A stretch of DNA of 39,919 nt, taken from positions 1 to 39,919 of the forward strand of contig JACRDS010000072.1 in the NCBI GenBank assembly GCA_016212825.1, written 5' to 3'. Under the pieces are notes generated by a model. That model was not told where the DNA came from. It worked only from the letters and a program-made list of their open reading frames with translations, and searched no databases. The translations under genes and the position numbers were made by a program. This DNA is from Elusimicrobiota bacterium. GTDB taxonomy: Bacteria > Elusimicrobiota > Elusimicrobia > UBA1565 > UBA9628. Positions 24,409-33,137 of this stretch are shown piece after piece; position 1 is the first letter of the stretch; every line of letters starts with the position of its first letter.

Positions 24409-26679
24409 ATGAATCCCTCCGTCCTCTTCCTCGCGGCCGCGCTGCTGGCCGCGGCCCCAGCCCGCGGGGATGACTACAGATACCGGCAGGCGTACTCCAG
24501 TCCCCAGCAGACGCGGGTCTACGTGATGCCCCCGGCCACCTACTACGAGCAGCAGCAGCGCTGGAGCGATTATCAGTATCAGCACCAGCAGGCGCAGCGC
24601 TGGGAGCAGGATCGCATCACGCAGGCGACCTGGCAGAGCCTCCAGGTCCAGCCGGTCTTCCCCGGGACCCGGCCCGGCGCGGAGCCGCGGCGCCCGCCGC
24701 CGTATCACGGCCCCACCAAGCCCCCGGAGATGAGCGACTCCAACGGCATCTACGCCCAGGCCATCAAGGACTATGTGGAGGCCCATTCGCAGGGCGATTT
24801 CGTCGTGGACGACTCCGCCTCCGGCCGGCGCTACCAGCTGCGGCTGACCAACGTCCGCTCCGACAGCGTGCGTCGGCTCCCCTCGGGGGAGATGGCGGGC
24901 TGCGCGGATTTCGAGACCACTTCCGAGCCCAAGCAGGCCCTCGACCTGGACTTCTTCCTGTCCGACGACACCGAAGACTGGAGCTGGCAGGTCAAGAAGA
25001 TCCTGGTCCACGGGGTCAACGGCCAACTGCGCTACGCCTACGACTCATCCAACCAGATCGTGGCCGCCGCCCCGGCCAAGGCCCGGACCTCCGCCTCCGT
25101 GCCCAAGCCCTCGGCCCCGGCGCGCCTCTCGGCCGAGGTGGCATTGAAGGATTTCACCGGCGACGGCGTGCTCGCCGGCGGAGACACGGGGCGTCTGTCG
25201 GTCAAGGTCAGCAACGCGGGGCCCGGTCCGGCCTACGCTATCCGCCTGGCTTTGGAGACGCTGGCCCCGGTCTCGGGGCTGGAGATCCCGCCGGGTGCGG
25301 AGTTCGGGGACCTCAAGCCCGGCCAATCCGTCGAGAAAGAGGTGGCCTTGAGCGCCGCCGAGGGCGTCGGGGAGCAGAAGCTCGGCCTGCGCCTCTCCCT
25401 CCGGGAGGGCAACGGCTTCGACACCGAGCCCGTGGTCATCGACCTGCGCACCGTCCCCGCCAAGCCGCCCCGGCTCGAGGTCACCGACATCGGGGTGGGG
25501 CGCGGCGGACAGGTGCAGGCCGGAGAGCCGACCGAGGTCTCGGTGCGCGTGCGCAACGCGGGCGCCGGCCCGGCCGAAGGCGTGGAGGCGGTCTTGAACC
25601 TGGGCAGTGCGGACATCTTCATGTCCGGCGAGGCCAAGGCGGCTTTGGGCACTCTGTCGCCCGGCCAGGTCAAGACCGCCGCCTTCGAGTTCTTCGCCAA
25701 CAAGCGCTTCAAGAACGGCCAGACCCTGCCCGTGAGCCTGACCGTCACCGAATCCAAGCGCCGCTACGGCCTGGAGGCCTATCCCCTGCGGCTGGTGGTG
25801 GGCAAGAGCGCCCCCATGGTCACGGTGGTGGCGTCCAAAGGCAAGCCGGCCGAGCCGGCGGCCGCGCCCGTCGTCGAGGACGTGGATGCGCCGCCGGCCG
25901 CGCGCACCCCGCGCGACCCCGACGCCTACGCCGTGGTCATCGGCATCGAGAAGTACCGGGACCTCCCGGCCGCCGAGTTCGCGGCCCGGGACGCGCGCTC
26001 GGTCTACGCCTACCTCACCGAGGCCATGGGCTTCGACCCCAAGAACGTGGTCATGCTGCAGAACGAGCGCGCCACCTTGACGGACATGGTCACCTACCTG
26101 GGCTCCTGGCTGGCGGATCACGCCACGGCCAAGAGCCGGGTCTTCGTCTACTTCTCGGGGCACGGGGCGCCGGACCCCAAGTCGGGGCAGGCGCACCTCA
26201 TCCCCTACGACGGCGACCCGGCCTACGCGGACAGCAAGGCCTTCTCCCTGCAGCGTCTCTACGAGGCCCTGGGCAAGCTCCCCACCGACGACGTGTTCGT
26301 GGCCCTGGACTCCTGCTTCTCGGGCGCGGGCGGCCGCTCGCTCATCGCCCAGGGGACCCGGCCGCTCATCACCGTGGACCAGACCTCGCGCCTGGCCGCC
26401 AATATGGTCCTGCTGGCCGCGGCCGGGCCGGACCAGATCAGCACCAGCGAGCCCGAGACCCAGCACGGCATGCTGACCTATTTCCTGCTCAAGGGCCTGC
26501 GCGGGGAGGCCGACGCCGACGGCGACAGCCGGCTCACCACCAGGGAGCTCTTCGCCTACCTCCAGCCCGCAGTCGAGCGCGAGGCACGCAAGCGCCACGT
26601 GGCGCAGACCCCCACGCTGACCCCGCCCGCCGACAAGCTCGGGTCTAAGGGAGAGCGGGTCTGGCTGCGGCTGAAGTAG
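24409..26679 (+). CDS. Exported caspase-like (C14) protein with CARDB-like repeats and EF-hand loop
   Basis: This 756-residue protein has a signal peptide (1-20). A Tyr/Gln/Pro-rich segment follows (about 22-105), then a beta domain (about 110-210) and two CARDB-like Ig repeats (about 245-345 and 355-460; VSNAGPGPAY and VRNAGAGPAEG mark them). The C-terminal peptidase C14 domain begins at about 505. The catalytic pair is present: H585 in YFSGHG and C636 in ALDSCFSGAGG. After it, DADGDSRLTTRE (702-713) fits a 12-residue EF-hand calcium loop. Bacterial members are orthocaspase-like proteases, usually cutting after basic residues. Export points to the periplasm or surface. The ATG at 24409 lies seven bases after the -10. 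Its 3' end meets the next convergent gene with a four-base gap. Confidence 0.85.
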   Translation: MNPSVLFLAAALLAAAPARGDDYRYRQAYSSPQQTRVYVMPPATYYEQQQRWSDYQYQHQQAQRWEQDRITQATWQSLQVQPVFPGTRPGAEPRRPPPYHGPTKPPEMSDSNGIYAQAIKDYVEAHSQGDFVVDDSASGRRYQLRLTNVRSDSVRRLPSGEMAGCADFETTSEPKQALDLDFFLSDDTEDWSWQVKKILVHGVNGQLRYAYDSSNQIVAAAPAKARTSASVPKPSAPARLSAEVALKDFTGDGVLAGGDTGRLSVKVSNAGPGPAYAIRLALETLAPVSGLEIPPGAEFGDLKPGQSVEKEVALSAAEGVGEQKLGLRLSLREGNGFDTEPVVIDLRTVPAKPPRLEVTDIGVGRGGQVQAGEPTEVSVRVRNAGAGPAEGVEAVLNLGSADIFMSGEAKAALGTLSPGQVKTAAFEFFANKRFKNGQTLPVSLTVTESKRRYGLEAYPLRLVVGKSAPMVTVVASKGKPAEPAAAPVVEDVDAPPAARTPRDPDAYAVVIGIEKYRDLPAAEFAARDARSVYAYLTEAMGFDPKNVVMLQNERATLTDMVTYLGSWLADHATAKSRVFVYFSGHGAPDPKSGQAHLIPYDGDPAYADSKAFSLQRLYEALGKLPTDDVFVALDSCFSGAGGRSLIAQGTRPLITVDQTSRLAANMVLLAAAGPDQISTSEPETQHGMLTYFLLKGLRGEADADGDSRLTTRELFAYLQPAVEREARKRHVAQTPTLTPPADKLGSKGERVWLRLK

Positions 26680-26683
26680 GCGG

Positions 26684-27151
26684 CTAGGGCGCCAGGCTGA
26701 GGGTGACTTCGACGCGCCGGTCCGGCTCGTCGACGAGCACGATGGCTTTCCCCAGTTCCGCCGTGAAGCTCGTCTGATACTGGAAGGTGTCCACGTCCCA
26801 GGCGTCGAGATCGGCGTTCTTGCGGCCCGGGCCGGAGATCTCGAACTGGCACTCGGCGCGCACGCGCTTGCCGTCTCCCGCGAGGGCGGGCAGGCAGTTG
26901 ATGATGACGCCGTGCTTCTTGTACTCGATCCCCTTGCCTTGGGAGTTCTTGATGGTCTGGGTGAGCTCTCCCCCGACCACGTAGTTGGCCTGGTTGCCGC
27001 TGCCCACGACGAAGCGCCCCGAAGCTTCGCGCAGGGCGTTCTTGAGCTTGAAGGCGACGGCGATGTTCGCCGAGGCCTCCTTGGGCGCTGAGAGCGGGGC
27101 GGCGCCGGCCGGGACGGCCAGCAGGATGACGGCGATGATGGCGTTCTTCAT
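26684..27151 (-). CDS. Small exported protein of unknown function
   Basis: This 155-residue protein has a signal peptide ending AGAAPLS, then a beta-rich domain. It contains KLKNALREASGRFVVGSGN, GELTQTIKN and VDVTFQYQTSF-like strands (DAWDVDTFQYQTSF), and it ends VTLSLAP. Two cysteines at positions compatible with a disulphide are present (NCLPAL, AECQFE). I do not recognise the family. I chose ATG at 27151 because the minus-strand -10 TAGGCT ends six bases upstream. The ATG at 27157 would add two residues. Confidence 0.7.
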   Translation of the reverse strand: MKNAIIAVILLAVPAGAAPLSAPKEASANIAVAFKLKNALREASGRFVVGSGNQANYVVGGELTQTIKNSQGKGIEYKKHGVIINCLPALAGDGKRVRAECQFEISGPGRKNADLDAWDVDTFQYQTSFTAELGKAIVLVDEPDRRVEVTLSLAP

Positions 27152-27157
27152 GGGCAT

Positions 27158-27163
27158 AGCCTA
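27158..27163 (-). promoter_or_regulatory. -10 element (extended) for the small exported protein gene
   Basis: On the minus strand TGC precedes TAGGCT (27163-27158), forming an extended -10. The hexamer ends six bases before ATG at 27151. No Shine-Dalgarno is present and no -35 is convincing. Confidence 0.45.
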
Positions 27164-27199
27164 GCACATGACAGCAACGCATTTCCCGAGGGCTGTCAG

Positions 27200-27225
27200 T
27201 GCCAGGGGGCTCCCGCCCCCTGGCA
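27200..27225. repeat. Perfect 11-bp hairpin between divergent genes
   Basis: TGCCAGGGGGC (27200-27210), loop TCCC, then GCCCCCTGGCA (27215-27225). It lies where the -35 of the DUF362 gene should be. A terminator is not expected between divergent genes, so an operator or a REP-like element is more likely. Confidence 0.5.
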
Positions 27226-27232
27226 GATTTCA

Positions 27233-27238
27233 TATCAT
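27233..27238 (+). promoter_or_regulatory. -10 element (TATCAT) for the DUF362 gene
   Basis: TATCAT ends seven bases before the ATG at 27246, and no Shine-Dalgarno precedes it. The hairpin occupies the -35 region. Confidence 0.5.
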
Positions 27239-27245
27239 AGGCCGC

Positions 27246-28178
27246 ATGGAGATCACGCGGAAGGGCTTCCTCAGACTCGGCCTCTCGGCCGCGGCCGGAG
27301 GGCTCCTCCCTCCTTTGTTCTCCCGGCCGCTCCTGGGAAAGGAGAAGGGGCCTTCCCTCCCGGTCCCTCCGGACCTGGCCGCGGTGCGCGACGGCTCTCC
27401 GGCCCAGATGTTCGACGCGGGCATCCGGGCCCTCGGCGGCCTGGGGCGCTTCGTGAAGAAGGGCGGGACCGTGCTGGTCAAGCCCAACATCGGCTGGGAC
27501 AAGACGCCCAGCGAGGGCGCCACCACCAACCCGGACCTGGTGGGGCGCATCGTGGCCGCGGCCTACGAGGCCGGGGCCAAGAAGGTCTACTGCTTCGACC
27601 ACTCGGTGAACCGGGAGGCGGACTGCCACAGGAGGTCCGGCATCGCCGACGCGGTCAGGAAGAATGGCGGCGAGATGCGCTCCGGGGAGGATGAGAAGGC
27701 CTACCGCAAGGCCGCCATCCCGGGCGGCCGGATACTGAAGGAAGCCCTGGTGCACGAGCTCTATCTGGACTGCGGCGCGATCATCAACGTCCCCATACTC
27801 AAGAGCCACGGCGGGGGGCGCATGACCGCGGCGCTCAAGAACCTCATGGGCGTGGTCTGGGACCGGCGATTCTGGCACCGCGAGGACCTGCAGGCCTGCA
27901 TCGCCGAGTTCCCGCTTTTGCGCAAGCCCGACCTCAACGTGATCGATGCCTTCCTGGTCATGATGGAGAACGGCCCCTACGGCGCCACCACCGAGGACTT
28001 GGACATGAAGAAGATGCAGCTCCTGTCCGCGGACCCGGTGCTCGCCGACAGCGCGGCCGCCAAGGTGCTGGGACGGGAGCCGGCGAGCGTCCTCTATCTG
28101 AAGCGCGCGGCCGAACTGGGCCTGGGCAGCATGGACCTGAAGCGCGCGGCCATCAAGCGCATCTCCCTGAAGGCCTAG
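27246..28178 (+). CDS. DUF362 domain protein with N-terminal export-like signal
   Basis: This 310-residue protein starts MEITRKGFLRLGLSAAAGG, a short signal with a Tat-like TRKGFL motif (Arg-Lys rather than twin Arg). It then has a DUF362 domain: VLVKPNIGWDKTPSEGATTNPDLV (in parts), INVPILKSHGGGRMTAALKN and LMGVVWDR. Proteins of this family often pair with ferredoxin-like proteins and are thought to act in redox or iron-sulphur biology; no precise role is known. The next gene, starting GTG at 28182, follows its stop by three bases, so the two form a unit. Confidence 0.75.
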   Translation: MEITRKGFLRLGLSAAAGGLLPPLFSRPLLGKEKGPSLPVPPDLAAVRDGSPAQMFDAGIRALGGLGRFVKKGGTVLVKPNIGWDKTPSEGATTNPDLVGRIVAAAYEAGAKKVYCFDHSVNREADCHRRSGIADAVRKNGGEMRSGEDEKAYRKAAIPGGRILKEALVHELYLDCGAIINVPILKSHGGGRMTAALKNLMGVVWDRRFWHREDLQACIAEFPLLRKPDLNVIDAFLVMMENGPYGATTEDLDMKKMQLLSADPVLADSAAAKVLGREPASVLYLKRAAELGLGSMDLKRAAIKRISLKA

Positions 28179-28181
28179 GCC

Positions 28182-29696
28182 GTGGCGCACAGGATCCGGC
28201 GCCTCACCCAGACCGCATTCCTCCTGCTGGGGCTGTGCGTCTTCTCCGGCGTCCCGGGCGACCGCAAAGTCGCGGCATTCTACCATGCGTTCCATGTCTT
28301 CCCGTCTTTGGCCTCCCTGACCTGGTTCATGCTGCCCCCGTGGGGGCTGGCTTCCCTGGCCGTGGCCGGGGCCGTGCTGCTGGCCGCGCTCCTCTTCGGG
28401 CGGCTCTACTGCGGCTGGCTCTGCCCGGCGGGCTTCCTGCAGGAACTGGCGGCCGGTCTCGGCCGGAGGCTGGGCCTGGAGGGCCGGACCGCGGGGGGCT
28501 GGACTATGGCGCGCCTCTTCGTCCTGGTCCTGTGCCTGGGCTTCCTGGCGCACCGCTCTTCGACCTACATGGTCTTCGACCATTTCAGCGCTTTGGGCCG
28601 GGTCTTCGGCCTGCCGCACGCCCTGCTGGCTGGAGGCCCGTTCGGCGCGAACTTCGGCCTGGGCCTAGCCTTCCTGGCCGTTCTCTTCATCGTCCCGCTG
28701 CGCTGGCCGCGCTGGTTCTGCGGGGCGCTGTGCCCGTCGGGAACGCTGTTCATGCTCCTGCGCGCGCTCGCCCCGGGCAAGGTCCGCAGAGGCCTGTGCG
28801 GCACGGACTGCGGCCGCTGCGCCGAGGTCTGCCCGGCCCTGTGCGTCTCGCGGGGCGGCATCGACGCCAAGCTCTGCGTAGACTGCCTGGAGTGCACCTC
28901 GATCTGCGCCGACGGCGCTCTCGCCTATTCCTTTCATAAGCCCTGGCGGGTCCTGCCGCCGCAGAATGAGTGTGGCGTCCCCACATTAAGGAGGCGGGAG
29001 TTGCTGGCTTCGGCAGGACTCTCGGTCGCGGGCTGGAGCGGGGCGAGCTGGCTCAGGAGCGGGCTGCTGAGGATCGGTCCGGCCGCCGCGGTGGTGCCGC
29101 CTGGGGGCAAGGCCCATGCCTCCTTCTTCGAGCGCTGCGTGGGCTGCGACACCTGCGTCTCGGTCTGCCCCAGCCGCGTCCTGGTCCCGGCCGGCCGCGA
29201 GCTGGACCTCGGGGCCCTGACCAAGGTGCGGCTCGACTACAAGGTCAGCTACTGCGCCTACGAGTGCAACGCCTGCCTGGCCGTCTGCCCCACCGGGGCC
29301 ATCTCCTACTTCCCTCTGGCGGCCAAGAAGCGCATCCGCATCGGCAAGTCCCGGCTCATCAAGAAGCTCTGCATCCCCTTCGAGTTCGGGCGCGACTGCG
29401 GCGCCTGCCAGGAGCAGTGTCCGACCGGGGCCCTGACCATGGAGCCGCACAAGTCCGTGTACGTCCCGGTCCAGCACGAGGAGTACTGCATTGGCTGCGG
29501 GGCCTGCCAGTTCGCCTGCCCCACGCGGCCGCGCAAGGCCATCGTGGTCGACCCCGTCGAGGTCCACGCCTTCGCCTCGCCGCCCAAGCGGGGCAGCAAG
29601 ATCGACTGCCGCGCCTGCGCCGCGGGCAAGGGCGGCCAGGCCTGCTGGCGCTGCCGGCCCGACCCTTCCGAAGAGTCGGGCGGCTTCCCCTTCTAG
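28182..29696 (+). CDS. Membrane polyferredoxin (NapH/MauN-like) with many [4Fe-4S] motifs
   Basis: This 504-residue protein has about four membrane helices in its first half and NapH-type cysteine motifs (CGWLCPAGF, CGALCPSGT). Ferredoxin sets follow (CGTDCGRCAEVCP, CVDCLECTSIC). A second part contains four further clusters (CVGCDTCVSVCP, CAYECNACLAVCP, CGACQEQCPTGA, CIGCGACQFACP) and a tail CRACAAGKGGQACWRC. It should pass electrons across or along the inner membrane. The start is GTG three bases after the DUF362 stop. DUF362-polyferredoxin pairs are a common arrangement, so the two probably share a redox task. Partners and donors are not visible here. Confidence 0.85.
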   Translation: MAHRIRRLTQTAFLLLGLCVFSGVPGDRKVAAFYHAFHVFPSLASLTWFMLPPWGLASLAVAGAVLLAALLFGRLYCGWLCPAGFLQELAAGLGRRLGLEGRTAGGWTMARLFVLVLCLGFLAHRSSTYMVFDHFSALGRVFGLPHALLAGGPFGANFGLGLAFLAVLFIVPLRWPRWFCGALCPSGTLFMLLRALAPGKVRRGLCGTDCGRCAEVCPALCVSRGGIDAKLCVDCLECTSICADGALAYSFHKPWRVLPPQNECGVPTLRRRELLASAGLSVAGWSGASWLRSGLLRIGPAAAVVPPGGKAHASFFERCVGCDTCVSVCPSRVLVPAGRELDLGALTKVRLDYKVSYCAYECNACLAVCPTGAISYFPLAAKKRIRIGKSRLIKKLCIPFEFGRDCGACQEQCPTGALTMEPHKSVYVPVQHEEYCIGCGACQFACPTRPRKAIVVDPVEVHAFASPPKRGSKIDCRACAAGKGGQACWRCRPDPSEESGGFPF

Positions 29697-29706
29697 GCTG
29701 TAGGCT

Positions 29707-29769
29707 GTGTCAGGCCTCAACTTGTTACACTTGTTTGGAGAATAATTCCGACAAGTTGAGGCCTGACAC
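29707..29769. repeat. 19-bp perfect inverted repeat with 25-base loop
   Basis: The left arm GTGTCAGGCCTCAACTTGT (29707-29725) and the right arm (29751-29769) are perfectly complementary. The loop between them (29726-29750) is AT-rich. A 7-bp direct repeat TAGGCTG (29694-29700, 29701-29707) lies at the left edge and includes the upstream stop codon. It may be a REP/MITE-like element or an intercistronic terminator. It lacks a T-tract, and no transposase is nearby. Confidence 0.75.
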
Positions 29770-29785
29770 CGTACAAAGGTAGAAT
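29756..29785 (+). promoter_or_regulatory. Promoter of sthA, with -35 inside the inverted repeat
   Basis: TTGAGG (29756-29761), in the right arm of the repeat, and TAGAAT (29780-29785) are 18 bp apart. The -10 ends nine bases before ATG at 29795 and there is no Shine-Dalgarno. Confidence 0.55.
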
Positions 29786-29794
29786 GTGCCGGCT

Positions 29795-31180
<1,386 letters not shown>

Positions 31181-31183
<3 letters not shown>

Positions 31184-31201
31184 GCGGCCTTTCTCCGCCT
31201 A
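31181..31201 (+). terminator. Hairpin over the sthA stop codon
   Basis: TAGGCGG (31181-31187, including the stop) pairs with CCGCCTA (31195-31201) around loop CCTTTCT. A further GCGGA/TCCGC pair follows nearby. There is no T-tract, so termination is only possible. Confidence 0.35.
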
Positions 31202-31234
31202 TCCTGCGGACGACATCCGCTGACAATCGACATA

Positions 31235-31263
31235 TTGACAAAATGAATCAAAAATGTCAAAAT
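31235..31263 (+). promoter_or_regulatory. Promoter and operator of the efflux operon
   Basis: TTGACA (31235-31240) and CAAAAT (31258-31263) are 17 bp apart. TTGACA also forms an inverted repeat with TGTCAA (31255-31260), a likely binding site for the TetR-family product. The -10 ends six bases before ATG at 31270, predicting a leaderless mRNA. The region is strongly AT-rich compared with its neighbours. Confidence 0.65.
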
Positions 31264-31269
31264 GTAGTA

Positions 31270-31818
31270 ATGAACAGGCCTGCCCTGGAGCGCAAGAGCA
31301 GCCGCCGCCGCGAGCTTATGGCCGCAGCCTTCGGGTGCTTCGTCCAGTATGGCTACGCCAAGACGGTCTTCGAGGACGTGGCCCGCAAGGCCGGCGTGTC
31401 GCGCTCCCTGCTCTACTCCTACTTCAAGGACAAGAAGGACCTGTTCTTGTCCGTGGTCAAGGACTGCCTGGATGACGCGCGGCGCCGGAGCGACGTGGTC
31501 CTGGGATCCCGGGCCCCGGACCGGGAGAAGCTTCTGCAGGTCATGGAGATCTGGTGCGTGGAGCTCTATGCCATGGGGGCGGACAGCCCGCACGGCGGCG
31601 AACTCCTCGACGAGGGCACCCGGGCCTGGGAGGAGGTCGGGGTCAAGTACAAGGAATACTTGGTCCGCGCCTTGGCCCGGTTCGTGGGCGGCAGCGAGGT
31701 CTCCGAGCTCATCGTGCTCTCGGTGAAGGGTCTGCAGGCGGACCGCCCCTCCGTGCTCGTCCTGCGCAGGCGCATCCGGCTCCTGGCGGAGCTGGGGTGG
31801 CAGAGGAGGAAGACATGA
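31270..31818 (+). CDS. TetR-family regulator
   Basis: This 182-residue protein has an N-terminal HTH (RELMAAAFGCFVQYGY, VFEDVARKAGVSRSLLYSYFKDKKDLF in parts) followed by a helical ligand domain. TetR proteins usually repress efflux genes until a ligand binds. Its stop overlaps the TolC-like gene by ATGA, so it leads the operon and probably represses its own promoter through the inverted repeat. ATG at 31270 is preferred because the promoter ends six bases before it; ATG at 31243 lies inside the promoter. Confidence 0.85.
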   Translation: MNRPALERKSSRRRELMAAAFGCFVQYGYAKTVFEDVARKAGVSRSLLYSYFKDKKDLFLSVVKDCLDDARRRSDVVLGSRAPDREKLLQVMEIWCVELYAMGADSPHGGELLDEGTRAWEEVGVKYKEYLVRALARFVGGSEVSELIVLSVKGLQADRPSVLVLRRRIRLLAELGWQRRKT

Positions 31819-33137
31819 GGACCGCCGGCCTCCTCAGCCTTCTCCTCTGGAGCTTGCCCGCGGCGGCCCGGGCGGACGAGCCGCCCCTAGAGCTGACCCT
31901 GGAGAGGGCCGTGACCCTGGGCCTGGAGCGGAACCTCGACGTGGCCCTGGCCGAGCACCGGCTCGCCTTCCTGGAGGCCCAGCGCCGGCAGGCCATCGGC
32001 GCGGCCCTCCCGACCGTGACCCTCACGGGCCTCTACAACCGCAACCTGGAGAAGCCTTCCTTCTTCCTGGGCGGCGCGGTGCTCAAGTCCGGGCAGGACA
32101 ACAGCATGCGCCACGCCGCGAGCCTGCAGCAGTACCTGTTCACCGGCGGCATGGTCTCCCAGGGGATGAAGGCCGCCCGTCTGGGCGTGGAGGGGGGGCA
32201 GGCCCAGGTCCGGACGGCCAGGGCCGACGTGGTCCTGGCGGCCAAGCGCCTCTTCTACGCGGTCTGCCTGGCCAGCGAGACTGCGTCCATCCAGAAGGAA
32301 TCCCTGTCCCTGGCCGAAGACCACCTGCGCACCATCCAGGAGCGCTACCGGCAGGGGCTCGACAGCGACCTGGTGGTGCTGCGCCAGAAGGTGGAGGTGG
32401 CCAACGCCCAGCCGGCGCTGCTGGCCGCGCGCAACAACGAGGAGCTCTCCCTGACCCTGCTCAAGGACTCCCTGGGCCTCGACGTCGACGCTCCGGTGCG
32501 CGTCGCCGGGGGGCTCGACGGGGCTCCTCCCGCGCTGGTCTCCTACGACGCGCTGCAGGCCGCGGCCCTGGAGCGCAGCCCCGACTATCAGGCCGCGCGC
32601 AAGCAGTACGAGCAGGCCGAGGCCATCCTGGCGGTGCGCAAAGGCTTCCGCTGGCCCTGGCTCTTGGCCTACGCGGACTACCAGTGGTACTCGGAATCGA
32701 ACGCGAACTGGCCCGGGACCAAGGAGCGGGCGACGAGCTCCGTGGTGGGCCTGCGCCTCAACTACCCCATCTTCACCGGCGGCCAGGGCGAAGCCAAGAT
32801 CCGGCAGTCGGCATCGGAACGCGACCAGGCCCGCACCGCCATGGACAAGGCCGCGCGCTCCCTCAAGGTCGAGGTCAAGCGCGAATGGCTCAAGATCCGA
32901 GAGGCCTGGGAGCGCGCCCAGAGCCAGGAATCGGCCATCAGCCAGGCGCGCCGGGCCCTGGAGGCCACCGAGGTCCGCTACCGGGCCGGCCAGGCCAGCC
33001 TGCTCGAGCAGAACGATGCCACTTTGGCCCTGCAGCAGACCCGGCTTCTGTACGCCAACGCCCTTTTCGACTATCGGACCGCCCTGACGGCGCTGGAGCG
33101 CGCCGTGGGCGCGCCCGTGGAGGAGGCCGCACGATGA
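31815..33137 (+). CDS. TolC-like outer membrane efflux protein
   Basis: This 440-residue protein has a signal peptide (1-20, AAARADEPP) and two outer-membrane efflux repeats. It is rich in long coiled helices, with LTLERAVTLGLERNLDVALAEHRL (in parts) near the start and LRLNYPIFTGGQGEAKIRQSA in the second half. It should form the outer channel of a tripartite pump with the two following proteins. The start overlaps the TetR stop as ATGA, with a GAGGAGG site (31803-31809). Confidence 0.9.
   Translation: MRTAGLLSLLLWSLPAAARADEPPLELTLERAVTLGLERNLDVALAEHRLAFLEAQRRQAIGAALPTVTLTGLYNRNLEKPSFFLGGAVLKSGQDNSMRHAASLQQYLFTGGMVSQGMKAARLGVEGGQAQVRTARADVVLAAKRLFYAVCLASETASIQKESLSLAEDHLRTIQERYRQGLDSDLVVLRQKVEVANAQPALLAARNNEELSLTLLKDSLGLDVDAPVRVAGGLDGAPPALVSYDALQAAALERSPDYQAARKQYEQAEAILAVRKGFRWPWLLAYADYQWYSESNANWPGTKERATSSVVGLRLNYPIFTGGQGEAKIRQSASERDQARTAMDKAARSLKVEVKREWLKIREAWERAQSQESAISQARRALEATEVRYRAGQASLLEQNDATLALQQTRLLYANALFDYRTALTALERAVGAPVEEAAR

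Noticed and set aside
24409-26679. The caspase-like protein as part of a CRISPR or toxin system
   Set aside because: No CRISPR, toxin-antitoxin or phage-defence genes are next to it, and its signal peptide points outside the cytoplasm.
29694-29707. TAGGCTG direct repeat as a target-site duplication of an inserted element
   Set aside because: The two copies are adjacent on the left side of the inverted repeat only; no matching copy lies on the right, so it is not a target-site duplication.
29707-29769. Inverted repeat as a Rho-independent terminator
   Set aside because: The stem is strong but is not followed by a T-tract, the 25-base loop is long and the right arm carries a promoter element, so a simple terminator reading is not convincing.
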